A stretch of DNA of 64,000 nucleotides from Monocercomonoides exilis (GCA_001643675.2 LSRY02000005.1:622501-686500); one strand, 5' to 3'; counted from the first letter of the stretch, positions 10,560 to 23,179 are shown. The notes: generated by a model from the sequence alone, not told the origin. Numbers and translations: made by a program.

Positions 10560-13500
10560 AACCATAACATAATATGATGATGAGTTGTTTTGTTTTTATT
10601 TTTTTGTTCTGTGCAAACTTATCCAGTGATGTTGGAGAATTCGATTTCCTTGAAAAACCCATACAGAGAGGCTTCAGAAAAGATATTGTTGTTCATGATA
10701 TTTTTGAAGAATACTGCGATTGTGAAAGAAATCGAGAGTGTCTTGCTGAGAACGCATGCCTTCATCAATCACACGAAATTCACAAGGACAATAGAAAGCA
10801 CTCATATGAACTTGCATCCGTTTCAGCACCAGTTTCTATCTGCAATTCTTCTTTGAGTTTTTATTCCCTTCAATTAAATTCCGAAGGAAATGATGCAGTT
10901 GCATCGTTGTCTGACCAATCAACGTTTTTTGTGGGCAATTGTCTGCTTTCTTTGCCCCAAGTGTCGGGTGCCGATTTTGTTCATTCGTGGGGTGGGTCGA
11001 TGTGCTTTTTCAATTTGTCGTTGGCTCTGTCTGGACCGAACTGCCTTGTCCATTCGCTGATTTCGTTTCCTGAAGCAAGCACACAGCAGGCACATCGAAA
11101 TAGCATCAAGCTCATGGGCTCTTCGTTTTCGTCCTTCAGACTGTTTGATTCGCAACCGCTTGTCCAATCTTCGTGCTGTGATGTGATAAAGATTGAGCTC
11201 TGCTCCTTTGAAAACATATCTCAAGAGCATGCAAGGAGCAACGTTTCTTCTGCACAATGCTCGTCATTCACATTAGCATCGTGCATTATTTGCTCAATTG
11301 TCAACCCAACAGAAGGCTGCATTGCACCAAGAATATCAGATGGATCACTTCATTTTTTGAATTCTTCGTTTTTGAGATGCTCCAAAACTGCTGGCCAGAA
11401 AATTAATCACACAGGTTCGGAGGACACACTTGTGGACAACTGCTTGTATGAGAATGTTAGTGACAAAGTCATATCACATGATTCAACTGGTTCTTGCATT
11501 GTGACAAATACAGACTTTATGAATGGAACAGCATGCACGTGTATCTTTGAAAGAAATAGCAGCGAAACTCAATCTTTGAACAACTCTTTCAATTCAATAA
11601 CAACTCCCATTTACGCATCATGTTTAAATCTTTGTCGGGGAACGGGTCCAATGGCAGTCCAAAACAACAATATGACTTCTTGCGAAGCAAGTTGGGGCGG
11701 AGGTTGTTGCCATTTTCATAATGGATTTTCAAATGATGACATCATATCAGATTGTTCATTTAAGAATTGTTTTGTAACTGAAACAAATTCAGTTTGTCAT
11801 GGGGGAGGAGCTATTTGGAATGGAGAAGGGGCAAAAGTGTCGTATTCAAATGTTGCTTTTGAAAACTGCTGCGCCAATGAAACAGTTGGAGGGGCAATCT
11901 ATTTTGATTCAAGAGAAATATCTTTGATGCATCACAGTTCACTTTCTTATTGCCTATTTGTTGATTGCAATGCACTTGGTGATGGAAAAGATATCTATGC
12001 AGAAAATCCATGGAATAATATATTGAATGAGGATAGTTTTGTTTCATGTTGGACTAATGCATCCTCTGAGTCAAATCGTTTGGTATTTGCAATTTATGGA
12101 GATAAAACATCATGGATCAGAAAACCGAGACATATATTTGCATCTATGACTGGTGTGAACAAATTTTCATGCGGCTGGGAGAATTCACCTTGTCAAACAT
12201 TATCATATTCAATTGACACAGCTTTTGCATCAAACAAAACATTTCCAATTCACATTAAAATTGGAGCAGGAGTTTATACAGAGAAACCGCTTGTGATTGA
12301 TTCTAAATATCTGGTTTTTGAAGGATCAAGCTATTTTGGAACAAAGTTGAGTGCCAGTTCTGTGAATGCCAAAGCGCTTGTTGAAGTGTCATCTGGGTAT
12401 GCCTCTATGCTCGGGTTACTCATCATCAGAAACTCTTCTGCGTCGACTGATCTGCCGTTGTTCTCTGTTTCTTCAGCATCTGGAGAGCTTGTGCTCTGCT
12501 TGTGCAAAATATCAGCTGAACCATCGCAAGTTTCTCCATTCACAACAGCATTTGCAGCAGTGTCGGCTGGTCTCTTGAATGTGTCGAGCACGACTGTTGA
12601 GTCGATGATATTTTCGGATGTGTCAGCTGTTAGGATGGAGTCGTCGACACTGCACTGCTTCAATTTCGAGAATGCGAGTTTCAGAGGCATCACGCGAAGC
12701 GAAGGGAGCGGATCGGTGTTTGATGTGACTTTGGGGAGTGGGGATGAATTAGATTTGGATGAGGTGTCATTCAGCGGATGTGTGTGCAGCAAAGGGGATG
12801 GAGGGTCTGTGAGCTGTGTTCTGGAGGGAGGTGGGAGATTGATGCTTGGCGCCACAAAAAGAATTGAAATGGAGGGATGCGCAGTGCCGCAGGACAGCAT
12901 CAGGAAAGGAAAAGGGGGAGGAGTGCATCTGAAAGTGGCAGGGAGTTCGTCGAGCTTTGCGATATGTGATGTTGGGTTTGATGTGTGCACAGCGTGGAAG
13001 GGAAACAACATATTTGTTGATGCGATCTCGTTGAGTGTGTCGATAACAAGGAGCACATTCGGGTTTGTGGAGACAGGGATGAGTGACGATGATCTGATGG
13101 GGTTTGAAGAGGAGTGGAGGACAGATCCAGTTCCGCTTCTGGCATATCTGCAGGTGTTCTCGGGGGCAGCGGTTGTTGGAGGAGCGAAAAGGCGAGATTT
13201 CTCGGGGTGTGGGACAGCGAACTATCCGTGTGGGAGCATTGGATATGCAGCAGGACTTCGGTTTGGGAGCAGGAAAAGGATAATCACGCTGAATGGAGAC
13301 TTTGAATGGACAGAGTCGGTGGTGTTTGATGCGTTTGGGTGGGAGGTGAAAAGTCCCACGAGAGGGCAAGAAACAAAAGTGTCGAGTGGAGGCACGAGCA
13401 CAGCGGAAGGGATGGTGACTGTTGAGATTGGATCGCTCATTGCGAACCTGAGTTTTTCAGCAGCTGCGGAGCTTGGGAGGCATTCTTGCTTCATATTGTG

Positions 13501-16500
13501 CCAGTGTGGTGAGCTGTCGATGGCTGACTGCTCGCTGAAATGCTCATCGAGTGGAAATGTTGCATTTGGGTTTGGGTTCATAAAGATAAACGGAGGGAGC
13601 CTGCAATTGAGCAGATTTTCCACAACATCGCGGATTGTGTTTGGGTCTGGTTCGCTGATCAGTCTGTCTGGAGCAGGGATGCTGAACTGCGATGGATGCA
13701 CGATGAGGGGCATCAAGAGGGCGAGTGGAAACGGGGGGTGCATTTCGATTGAGAAGAACAGTTTGCTGGGAAACAGCGGATGCAGGGAGATAACGATTGA
13801 TGGATGCACCTTTAGTGATTGTTGTGTTGGTGGGAATGGAGGAGAAGGAGGAGGGGTGAGTGCGTGGCTGGGAGAAAATGACATTCTGGTTGTGAATGGG
13901 TCGAGCTGTTTTGAGGAATGCCTTGCGCCAAGTGAAGAAGGATCCAGTGGAAAAGGAGGAGGAATGTTTCTTTCTCTGACTGACGCAGATGCAAAGTTCG
14001 AATTATCTGGAAATTTGATATTTGATGGGAATGAGGCAGAATTTGGAAAGAATGTGTTTATTTCTGCATCAGATCTGAATAAGACTGTGACAAACGACTC
14101 ATTCAACTTTTATTATTTGTCAATGATAAATGATAAAACTCTATTTGTGGGAAGTGATAACATTCATTCAGACAAAGATTTGTTTATGTTCCTCGTTTCA
14201 TATAGCTCATTTGAGATATTTATTTCATCGAGTGGATTTGATGTTGCACGCTGTGGAAGTGAGGAAGAGCCATGTCAAACAATGTGGAAAGGGATGGAAA
14301 ACATGAAAAAGGAGATTGGAAAGAAAACAATTCAAATTGAAGGATCAACTGTTATTCAAGATACATTCAATGTTTCAAATTATCAGATCAAAAAAGCATC
14401 ATTTATGGGAGAAGAGAATACGAAAGCAACTTTGAATTTTGAAAAGGCAATTGGAAGTCAATTGGAATATTTCGTAGTGAATGAAATTCATCTTGAATTG
14501 ACAAATATCCAACTCCAATTAACATCGGGATTTGACAACTCAGCCAAAACGATAATTTCAAACAGAGAAGGAGAATTGGTGATAACTGGATGCTCATTCC
14601 ATTCAGAGGCAGGAATGAACAATGGATTTGATTGTGTTTTTGTGGATGCGATTGGAGGATGCGTGGAAGTGAATGATTTGTCGATGGAATCGTGCAATGT
14701 TGGAAACAGCATTTTTATCATCCGCGATGCTGGAATTACTTGTCATTTGATGAATGTTCGTGTGAAATCGTTGAATGAAAGTGGAGGATGTCTTCTTCTG
14801 ATCAAAGGAACTGAGTCAACAACAAAGATAAATGAAGGAGTCGAGGAAATAAATCTGCAAATTAACAATTCCTCAATTTTAGGAGTGAAGAAAAGTGACA
14901 ATGGAGCAAGCATTTTGGATTCAAAAAGTGAGAAAAAGATTTGTTTGGTTGTGAATGAGAGCAACATCACAGAAGACAAAGCCGAAGAAAGTGAAAAAGG
15001 AGGGGCAATATTCTTCGCATTGGGTGCATCAGGATCGATGAAGGTGGTTGACTCAGCAATCAGCCAATGCAGCTGCACCAATGGGAAAGGAGGAGGAGTG
15101 TATCTGGCAACAAAGGAAAGAGGAGATTTGAATTTCACATTTGTGGGGATGAAGTTCAGTGCGAACACAGCAAAAGTGGGGAATGACATTTTCATTGAAT
15201 GTTACAGCATCACATTGCAGATCAATGAAAGCCAATTTCAGTTTGATCTTCGAGAAGGCAACTTCAATCGTTTCAATGCAATATATGGGATTGATGAATG
15301 TGAAAACAAAGAAGATACAGATCTGATTGATTTTGTAACGATTCATCAAAGTGACACAATCATTGTGAGCAGTGTGAATGGATCGGATGAGAGGCAATGT
15401 GGAATCAACACTCTTCCATGTGCTTCGATTGATTATGGGCTGATGCACTTGACATCAGATTTTATGAGTCTGATGTTCATTGTTGAGGAGAGTGTGATTG
15501 ATGAAGAGACAAATCTGGAGGAGATGAGTTTGAGTTCGAAGAGCAGAGGCTTGTGCGAAGTTGAAGTGAAATCAGGGATTGAAAGGACAAGAGATGCTTT
15601 GATCACAACATGTGGAATAGTCTCATTGGTGAGAGTGAACTTTGAATTTGATTCAAATTTCATCTCTACTCATGAATCGTTGATATCACCAGAGGGAGGG
15701 ATTCTAGAAATTATGAATTGCACATTCAGTTCAAAACTATTTGAGGACGGAGTTAATGTTGAATTTGCAAACATCCCATTTCACATAATAAACATGGAAA
15801 AAGGAGAATTACAACTTTATGAATGCTCAATATCAAATCTTGTGCTTCAAAAATCGGTATTATATCTTTCATCACAACTTCCATCAGTAATTGATTCATT
15901 AACGATTTTCAATTCAACAATTTCTCATTCACTTATTGAAATTATTGAATGTGGGCGATTGGAACTTATCAATATTAATACAGAAAATATCACAGTTGAA
16001 GGAAATGAAAAATCATTGATATCTTGCTTGTCAATGAAAAGAAAATGCAATTAACAAATTGCACAATAGGCGGAGTCGGTTCAAAGACCACAAAAGGGAA
16101 ATTGATGAAAGCGGAGAATTGCACAGATGTGAAAATGGATAGTTGCATTTTTGATGGAAGTTCAAATGAAAGAAATGAACAGAATATCAATGAGGAAGAA
16201 GTGATGTGCAGATGGTCTGGATCTCTTGTAGATGTTGTGAAGAGTTCTGTTTTGATGAAAGACACAACAATCTCGAATTCACCAGAAGGTGGAATAACAA
16301 TGAGAGGAGGAAATGTGAATGTTGAAGCAGGGAATTTCTCAAACAATAATCCATCAATTGAAGGATATCCATCATTGAGAAGAAACATCATCTGTTCAGA
16401 TTCAGGAATATTGAATGTGATGAGTTTGAAAGGAGGAGATGGAGTTTTGCCAAATTCATCACTTTGGATGTTGAATGAAGGGTGCAATTTTGAAGGGATT

Positions 16501-18421
16501 ATTTCTGAGAGGGATTCATCATTCTTCATTCCTGTGTTGGAGAGTGTGGATGCAAAAGAAGAGACAGATAGAATGAAGCTGACATTCAAAGGAATGCTTC
16601 TTATTCCATGCAATCTGTCATTCTCAGTTGTGAAGAGGAAGGGAGAAGAGAAAGAGATTGAAAAACATGATTTTGATTCAAATGGATTCTTGTCAGAAAG
16701 GGAAGTTGAAGGAAGTGTGGGAAAAGATTTCATCAGCAGTTGTGGAGATGAAATCGAAGTGAGTGTGTTCATTCTGTTTGGGGATGATGATTCTTTATCT
16801 TTAACAGATTCATTCGTTTTGAAGAATGCGAGCATTACTCCACCAAAAGGAGATGAAAAAATTTTTGAAAGCGGAAAAGAAGAAAAATCATCATGGGCGT
16901 TGATAATCGCAGTTGTATTTGTTATTTTGTTTTTGATTGTTCTTATCATTGCAGTTGCCTTTATTGTTCGATGGAAAAAGCAAAAGAGAAGAACGAAAGA
17001 ATTGGAAGTGATTGTGGAAGACACAGTGAGGAAGGATCCGAAACTGATTGAGATGGTGACTATGGAGATGTCACCTGAGGAGCAGTGGAGGAGAGCAGAA
17101 AGAGAGGCAGAGAAAAAGAATGAGGAGAGGATAAAGAAGAGGGTATATGATACGAATATGGAACATTCAGAGTCATCAGAGCATTTGCTGAGTGAATGTG
17201 GTTCCACTGAATATATTTTGGGGAGAGATTCAGACAAGATTCCTCAGTGGATGCTTGAGAAGGTTGATGAAAAGGAGGAGGAAGAAGAGATAAGAAAGAG
17301 AACACCATCACCATCCATCTCATCCACTTCGACAACAGATTCTGATTCCACATTTATCCGACCAGAGAGCATGTGCCCAACCACCTCGTCGATGTCGAAT
17401 CTGGTGGATGCAATGGCCTGCTCATCACCACATGAAAAGCTGATTGTGGATCTGAGGGATTCGCTGTTCATGCTGCTGCATGGGCGGAACAAGACGAAGG
17501 AGATGGCGATCGGGACGGTGGAGGAGAGGATGGCGACAGGGGCGCAGATCCTGTTCTGGGTGGGGAATGTGGCGCTGCACTCGTTTGGGGAGATGGAAGT
17601 TCCGCTGGAGTCGCTGGACAGGCTGAGTCCGCACATTGTGCTGTTCTCGGAGCACATGGTGATCTGTGTTGTGATGCACTCGGGGAGTTCATCGTCAGAG
17701 GATTCGGACACATCGTCTGTGTCGTCGCTGAGCGTTGTCTCGTCATCGTCGAATGTGTCGGTGATGAGCGAGAGGTTCACAGACTCGCCGCCGCCGTCGT
17801 CTGCGTTTGAGGATGAAGAAGGGGAAAAGGAGTATTTGCGGTGGAGGGCGCCGGAGCTGCTGGAGGGGAGGAAGAAGCATGCGACAAAGAAGTCTGTTGT
17901 GTTTTCGATGGGGATGATGCTGTGGGAGTGTGTGGCGCTGGCGATCCCGTTTGGGGAGTATGATGCAGAAACGGCGGGAGAGAAGGTGAAGCACGGAGAG
18001 CGGCCGGGGGTGTGGCGGGAGGAGTGGGCAGCGGGGGAAGTTGTGGAGAGCATGGTGCGGCAGAAGGCGGGGGAGCGGGCGACGCTGGTGGATGTGAAGC
18101 GGGAGCTGTTCAAGCACTTTCCGTCGGGGACGGTGTTTGTGACGATTTCGGATGCAATCGACTACTATGGGTCGGGGTGGTGTGGGAGTGGAGATGGCAG
18201 GGGCGAGTCTGGAAGCAAAAGCGGAAGCGAAAGAGGAAATGAGAATGTGAAAGAGAATAAAATAAATTGAAATGGAATGAAATGGATTTGAAAGCGATCT
18301 TTTCTCTTCTTGATTTTGGATGCACTCCTTTTTGGAGAGCCACTTTATGTATGTTTTGTGGTTTGTGTTGTTGGTGTGTGTATGTAATTGTTGTTTTTGT
18401 TTCCGTTTTCAGTTGAATGTT
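10560..18421 (+). repeat. Inverted duplication, arm 1
   Basis: This stretch matches, in inverted orientation, 36342-44228. Identity starts 14 bp before the ATG (AACCATAACATAAT) and stops abruptly upstream of it. It runs almost perfectly through the 7.7-kb gene and fades about 150 bp past the stop, near TTTTCAGTTGAATGTT. The visible coding differences are few: SYFG/SNYG, AVV/AIV, one A in a run at 16037, I/M and several changes in the last 30 codons, plus rare silent changes. Confidence 0.95.
10574..18270 (+). pseudogene. Giant surface receptor with pseudokinase tail, frameshifted copy
   Basis: An ATG at 10574 opens 1,826 codons that end early at 16054. The C-terminal part continues in the next frame to 18270. 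Compared with the intact copy at 36511-44214, the break is one missing A in a run at 16037-16040 (four A here, five there). The upstream product has a signal peptide and four beta-helix modules, each opened by a CG....PC motif (near 12170, 13208, 14252 and 15398), but it loses the membrane span and cytoplasmic domain. The downstream part keeps the span (about 16890-16975), a Glu/Lys-rich juxtamembrane region and the kinase-like block with WRAPELL and MGMMLWEC. The copy could be a recent pseudogene, a gene for a secreted ectodomain, or a slippage-controlled gene. A sequencing error in the A run is also possible. Confidence 0.85.
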
Positions 18422-18924
18422 TGAATTTCCCATCTTTTTATTCTAATTTGTTTGGATGCGATTATTTGGTTGAAGGTGTTTAATGAGCTTTGCATTAAAG
18501 ATGTGAGATTGTGTTTTATTATTTGTTAAAAAAAAAAACTTGAAAATCAAGCATTTCGCTCCTTGAAAAGAAATGTTTTTTTTGAAAGGTTTTTCGCATC
18601 ACAATTCACAGAAATAAGGGTTATCCATTCTGAAAATAATTATTCTCAAAAGTATTGATCTTTTATTCTGGCAAATAATAATATTTCACAGATATTGCAT
18701 TTTTCCCAGAATCGAAAAATGAAGACTTTTGTTCAATCGAAACTGTAAATTACACAAAATTTCTGCAAACTTTCATAAATTATGCTTGAAATACAATTGT
18801 GAGATTAACAACAATGATATTGTTCGAATTAGGAGTGTGCACAAAAAAGGAAATATGATAATTGCAAAAGAATGATATTATCACATCAAGTTTTTTCAAA
18901 TGGTTTATAAACACATTTTTAAAT
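18422..18924. other. AT-rich spacer before DIRS element
   Basis: This is non-coding AT-rich sequence between the end of receptor arm 1 and the left terminal repeat of the retrotransposon. I see no gene, repeat or structured RNA in it. Confidence 0.5.
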
Positions 18925-18962
18925 AGAAAGTGTTTCATCAATTCCTTCTCTTGTTTGAGAGA
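18925..18962. repeat. Left inverted terminal repeat of DIRS element
   Basis: A 38-bp sequence starting AGAAAGTGTTTCATC and ending TTGTTTGAGAGA. Its reverse complement is present without mismatch at 23180-23217. Confidence 0.95.
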
Positions 18963-18967
18963 ATCAA

Positions 18968-21900
18968 TTAGTTGGATGATGAAGCCATCATTACTACCAC
19001 AGTGTGCGTCTTCTTTGCTTTGTTGCTCTCTTCCTCCTTCTTTGCTTGTGATCTTGTTCGAATAATGAATTGTTCTCCAAGTGACTTCCGTTCCTCCATC
19101 TCCTCATCAGGCTCATCCACTCTGGAAGGGAATTCAACAGTATCTTTAACTTCTTTCTCACTCAAACATGGCTTCATCAGGCGCTTCTTGTCCCTCAGTA
19201 TCATCCCAGATTCCATTGCTCGTCTATCATTATTGTTCCTCTGGTCTCTTTCTGGACTGGCGTACGCGTTGCCACCATCTTCGGCACACAGCTTGGTTGC
19301 TAACTCTTCACTGGTAAGGTTCATAGTTGAGGCAATCACTTTCCCCAAGGTTGAAGCAAGATTGGTCTTCACATAATGCTTCACCAAAATGTCTGTTCTG
19401 GGGGAAAGACGGGCAAACTTCGCAATCTGAGTTGGTGGAATTCCAGACATCGTTAGCGTTGAAAGTGTTGCAGCCTTTATTGAATAAGGAGTAAAATGGC
19501 TTGGAATTCCTGCTTCCTTCAATGTCTCCTTTGCCAATCGTCTTATTCCTTCCACTGTTAGAGGATGAAAAGTTTCGGTATTTAGAAACAATTTGTTTCC
19601 ATCTGGTCTTCTCTTTTGTATTTCTTCCCACAAAACCTGAATAGCCGAAGCTGGGCAAATTGTCGGGTTTTCATTTAAAAAAGGAACAGCAATCTCTGTT
19701 CGATTAAGCGATGTTTTGAGCCTTGTGTCCAGGTATATTCCTTCCTTTTCGAATCTTGATCTTTCCATATCTACTCTTTCCAACTCTGTAAACCTGCACG
19801 TAGTAAATTGCATGGTGAGCACAATGGCTTTCATCGTCAGATGTTTGAAACTCAAGCTCTGATTTTCTCCAAGATTAGAAAAGAATGTCAAAATGGTCTT
19901 CGGATTCCAGATCTCTTGAATCTTTTTCTTTCTTGTCATCTCCGTTCTTCAAAACCCTCTGAACAAAATTTTTATTATAGGAATATCCCCCAAATTTGTG
20001 TTGAAAACAAAGCTTGTGAAGAATGAGACCGCTGAGCGGATAAGTTGCAAACATGACAGTTTCATTCCATTGTCTTTGAGTGTAATGAAAATACTCGAAC
20101 ATCGAGCGGCCCATTCATGAATATCCTCTGGAATTATGCCCATATCACTCTTTTCCCACTGTTTTCCAAAATGCGCGAAGCCGAATAAATATCCATCCCA
20201 CGTCGACTGAGCAATTCCCGATTTTGCACTCCTCTGCCAATGAAACTGGGAAAGATCTCTCTTCCAACGCCCTTCTCCACCAGCTCTCGCCTTTCTCTCT
20301 GGTGGATTGATCAATATGACTCTCAATCTGCCTGGAGGGAGACATGCACCTGTGTTTGTCATTGATGGCCCCTTTCTCAACACTGTTCTTAGACTCCTCC
20401 ATTCGAATGTTCGATGATGTGTCTTCTCCAATAATACATTCCAGTTCTGCCCCTTCCAGTTCGGCAGGAGTAATACTACTGGTGCTCTCTCCTTCTGTGC
20501 CTTCCGAATCGTCATTGGAATCAGTGGAATTGGGGTGTGTGCCAGAACGCACTCGTTCTTCCATGGATAGGCCAGACCGTCTTCTCCCAATGGGCTTCCT
20601 ATTCCGCACCAACGCTCGACCTTGTGGTTGTGTTGAGCTGCAAAGGCGTCCAGTGTCGGAGTAACTTGAAGCACCTCCAGAATCTGAGAGAGATCTTCGT
20701 CCGTAATGCTGTAGTCTCCTGCTCTTTCCAGGTGGGACAAAGCATCGGCTCTTGTGTTCTGCAATCCGGGGAGATGAACTGCTTTCAGGACTATTTTCAA
20801 TTTCTCCTTCAATGTTTATATCCTTTTGAGTGTCGGGTGAAGATTCCTTCCTGCATTCCATTTGTTCACGTTGAAAACGACTGCCGAATTGTCTGACCGA
20901 AGTTGTAACTGTGATATCCGACTTTCTGATAGGATTGGGGCAAAATAAGTTAATGCAAGTTCTACTGCTTTTAATTCTCTGTAGTTGGATGATTGATTTT
21001 TCACGGAGAATGGAAAACGAATGTGACAATCTAGTGATATTCTGTTTATTCTGAGGGTTGCTCCCCAGGAGCATTCTGATGCATCTGTGGTTAGGACTGC
21101 TTCTGGAATAAACACTGGATTTAATCTGCGTCTGGGGTTCTTCCTCAATGTCCATCTCCATCTTCTTATCTGCTGGAGGATTGAAGCATTCAGCCTCATC
21201 ATTCCATCCCATCCGTTTGTTAAAACTCCTTTCTGCAACAATTTGAAGATTGATTGGAGGTGCAAAGATGCGTCTGGCAGAACGAAGCGTGTTGAACTGA
21301 GCTTTCCCACAAATGATGCTAAGTCCCTCACTCTGACAGTCTTGGCTCTTATGCACCTTCTCTCCCACTTGTGACACAGCTCTCGCACTGCCTTTCTTCT
21401 TTCCTTCGTTAGACACACATCGAAGCTGGTTGTGTTCCACTTGAATCCCAGGAAACTGAACTGCGAACTCGGTATGAGGTTGCACTTCTTCTTGTTTATC
21501 AGCAGACCGAGGCTTTCCAAAAATACGAATATCTCCTGTATTATGTTCTTCAAGATTTGCTGATCTTGATGCAGAAAAAGTAGGTCGTCCAAATATGCAA
21601 TAATTCTGACATTCTATCTTTTTTTTATCTCTGCTGTAACATTCCTCGTTAAATGTGTGAATAGGTGCGGTGCATCGACAAAGCCGAAAGGTGTGCCTCT
21701 GAAGGAGGAATCTTTTCCCATGAATCCGAAAGCAAAATAAAGCATTAATTCTTTTGAGACTGGGATTAAGTAATAAGCTTGTTCCAAGTCTAGGGATACA
21801 GCGTAATCCTTCCGTCTTATCAGCCGTTCTACTGTTTTCTCTCCGTCGCACTTGAAATGTGTTCTCTTCACCGCTGCATTCAGTTTCCGACAATCGAGAA

Positions 21901-22264
21901 TTTGTCTCCAGCTGCCTGACTTCTTTTGAATGAGAAATACATTGTTTCTATATTTCACATCCTTCTGCTCCATCGGGATAACGACTCCTGTTCGTATTTG
22001 TTCTTCTAATATCGTCTTGAATTCCTGGATCTTTTGTTGGTTGAGCAGCAACGCTCCGTCTCTGAACTGCACTTGGCTGAGAGATTTTCTGGCTTGTTTG
22101 CTCTTCCACATGGACTGTACTCCTCTGCTTATCAATTTCTCTCCTCCGATTCGCTTCCATGCCGAGTAAAACAATGCTGTTCTTCCTCCTATATGCCTCC
22201 TCTGCTCTGTCTCCTTGTGAACTGGCTCTAAAATTGTTGACGCCCCCTTGGTCTCCTGCCCCAA
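18968..22264 (-). pseudogene. DIRS pol: RT, RNase H, tyrosine recombinase with three nonsense codons
   Basis: One continuous frame runs from about 22264 to 18968 (about 1,099 codons), interrupted only by TAG at 21614-21616, TAA at 20816-20818 and TGA at 19949-19951. RT motifs are SLDLEQAYY (motif A Asp), GTPFGFVDAPHLF (motif B) and AYLDDLLF (motif C), the last just after the TAG. RNase H acidic residues are in TTDASECSWGA, YRELKAVELAL, LRSDNSAV and ADALSHL. The recombinase has the first catalytic Arg in CRFTELERV and a candidate Tyr nucleophile in VKHYVKT. The usual H-x-x-R position reads Y-S-I-K (PYSIKAATLS). The 5' end overlaps gag by about 37 bp in another frame, as is common in DIRS elements. 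Confidence 0.9.
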
Positions 22265-23143
22265 CCGCTCTGATTCCTCCTTCTTCCGAATTGCTGCCTT
22301 CTTGCGAGAGCTGAGGACCGGGGGGATCTCCGAAAAAACCGCGGGTTAGTACGAGGAAGGGGATAACTTAATCTTCTTCGAAGTGTATCTGGTTGTTCTC
22401 TTGCAGTGGGCTGAACTCGTGTTAGAGGAAATGTTGGTCTTTGGAAACCTTTTTCAAACTTAGCTTCTTGTCTTGCTTCTCTGAGAATCAGTTCCTGTCT
22501 CTCTGTGAGGATTCCCGTTGAAGCGTCTGTACTCATTAATGTGACAGCCCTGAAACCAAACCTGCCTTGAATTCGAACCGTTCGTGCCTCTTGAAGCGCC
22601 TTGGTAACCAAAATCAAGATGTCAGCCAGTCTTTGCTTTGCACCTTCCTTTGAAGTCTGTATTTCGGCTAAGCCTATGAGTGCAGCTTTAATTGCCTGGA
22701 AAAGATAAATCTCCATCTTGTAACCCGCCTGATCTAACGCATCGTTAATCCAATTCTTTGTTCTCTTGGAAGCGGGTGGTTCTTGAGATAGCAATGGGCT
22801 AAAATCCTGTGTTGAATACTCCTTAACTACATCTTGGACGGATCATGGGGAGTATTCAACTCAAAAATTGAAATATTCGGCGTTTGTCCGAAAATGTACT
22901 CAAACTCCTGACAAATACGTTGAGATATCTCCAAGTCATCTTCATTTTCCTTTCTGTCATCCGAATGTGTTACCTCCTGTGTGTTAAACTTTCCGATAAC
23001 GAAGGCGAAAAAATTGAAGCGGAAGAAAAGATGTTCGGTTGAGATAAGGTCCCTGGTTGGCTTTGCGCCACACTGTTCTGCATTGCAGCCTCAGCCGACG
23101 GCGTTAGTCCAACAATCGAAGGGAATTGTGAAGCAGACATCAT
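22228..23143 (-). pseudogene. DIRS gag-like ORF with two frame changes
   Basis: The likely start is an ATG at 23143 (MMSASQFPSIVG). The frame runs to about 22980, where one extra CA unit in a CACACA run would account for the frame change. The second frame (EVTHSDDRKENEDDLEIS) ends at a TAG near 22830. The third frame continues as SPLLSQEPPASKRTKNW to a stop at 22228. The C terminus is very Arg-rich with RRN and GRR clusters, as in nucleic-acid-binding ends of gag proteins. The gag assignment rests on position, size and composition, not on a recognised domain. The second frame change falls in the loop of a perfect 12-bp hairpin (22811-22860), so programmed frameshifting is an alternative to decay. 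Confidence 0.65.
22811..22860. other. Perfect 12-bp stem hairpin in DIRS gag
   Basis: GTTGAATACTCC at 22811-22822 is repeated as its exact reverse complement at 22849-22860, with a 26-nt loop. The loop holds both the end of one gag frame and the beginning of the next. Confidence 0.75.
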
Positions 23144-23179
23144 TGATCAAATGTGGCGACTGACCCATAGATTGTGGCG

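Noticed and set aside
15990-17237. Long open frames antisense to the receptor genes (for example 415 codons at 15990-17237, 294 codons at 13222-14106)
   Set aside because: They mirror the codon composition of the sense gene, recur identically in the inverted copy, and show no domain or start context.
20145-21893. 582-codon minus-strand frame overlapping DIRS pol
   Set aside because: It is in a different frame from the RT, RNase H and recombinase motifs and has no recognisable domain; it is a shadow frame.
18968-22264. Alternative genetic code (TAA/TAG as Gln, known in one oxymonad) explaining the stops in pol
   Set aside because: One of the three stops is TGA, and host genes here end in TAG (GCN1, DCP1, MORN), TAA (27417 gene) and TGA (TDP1, receptor). 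The standard code fits everything else.
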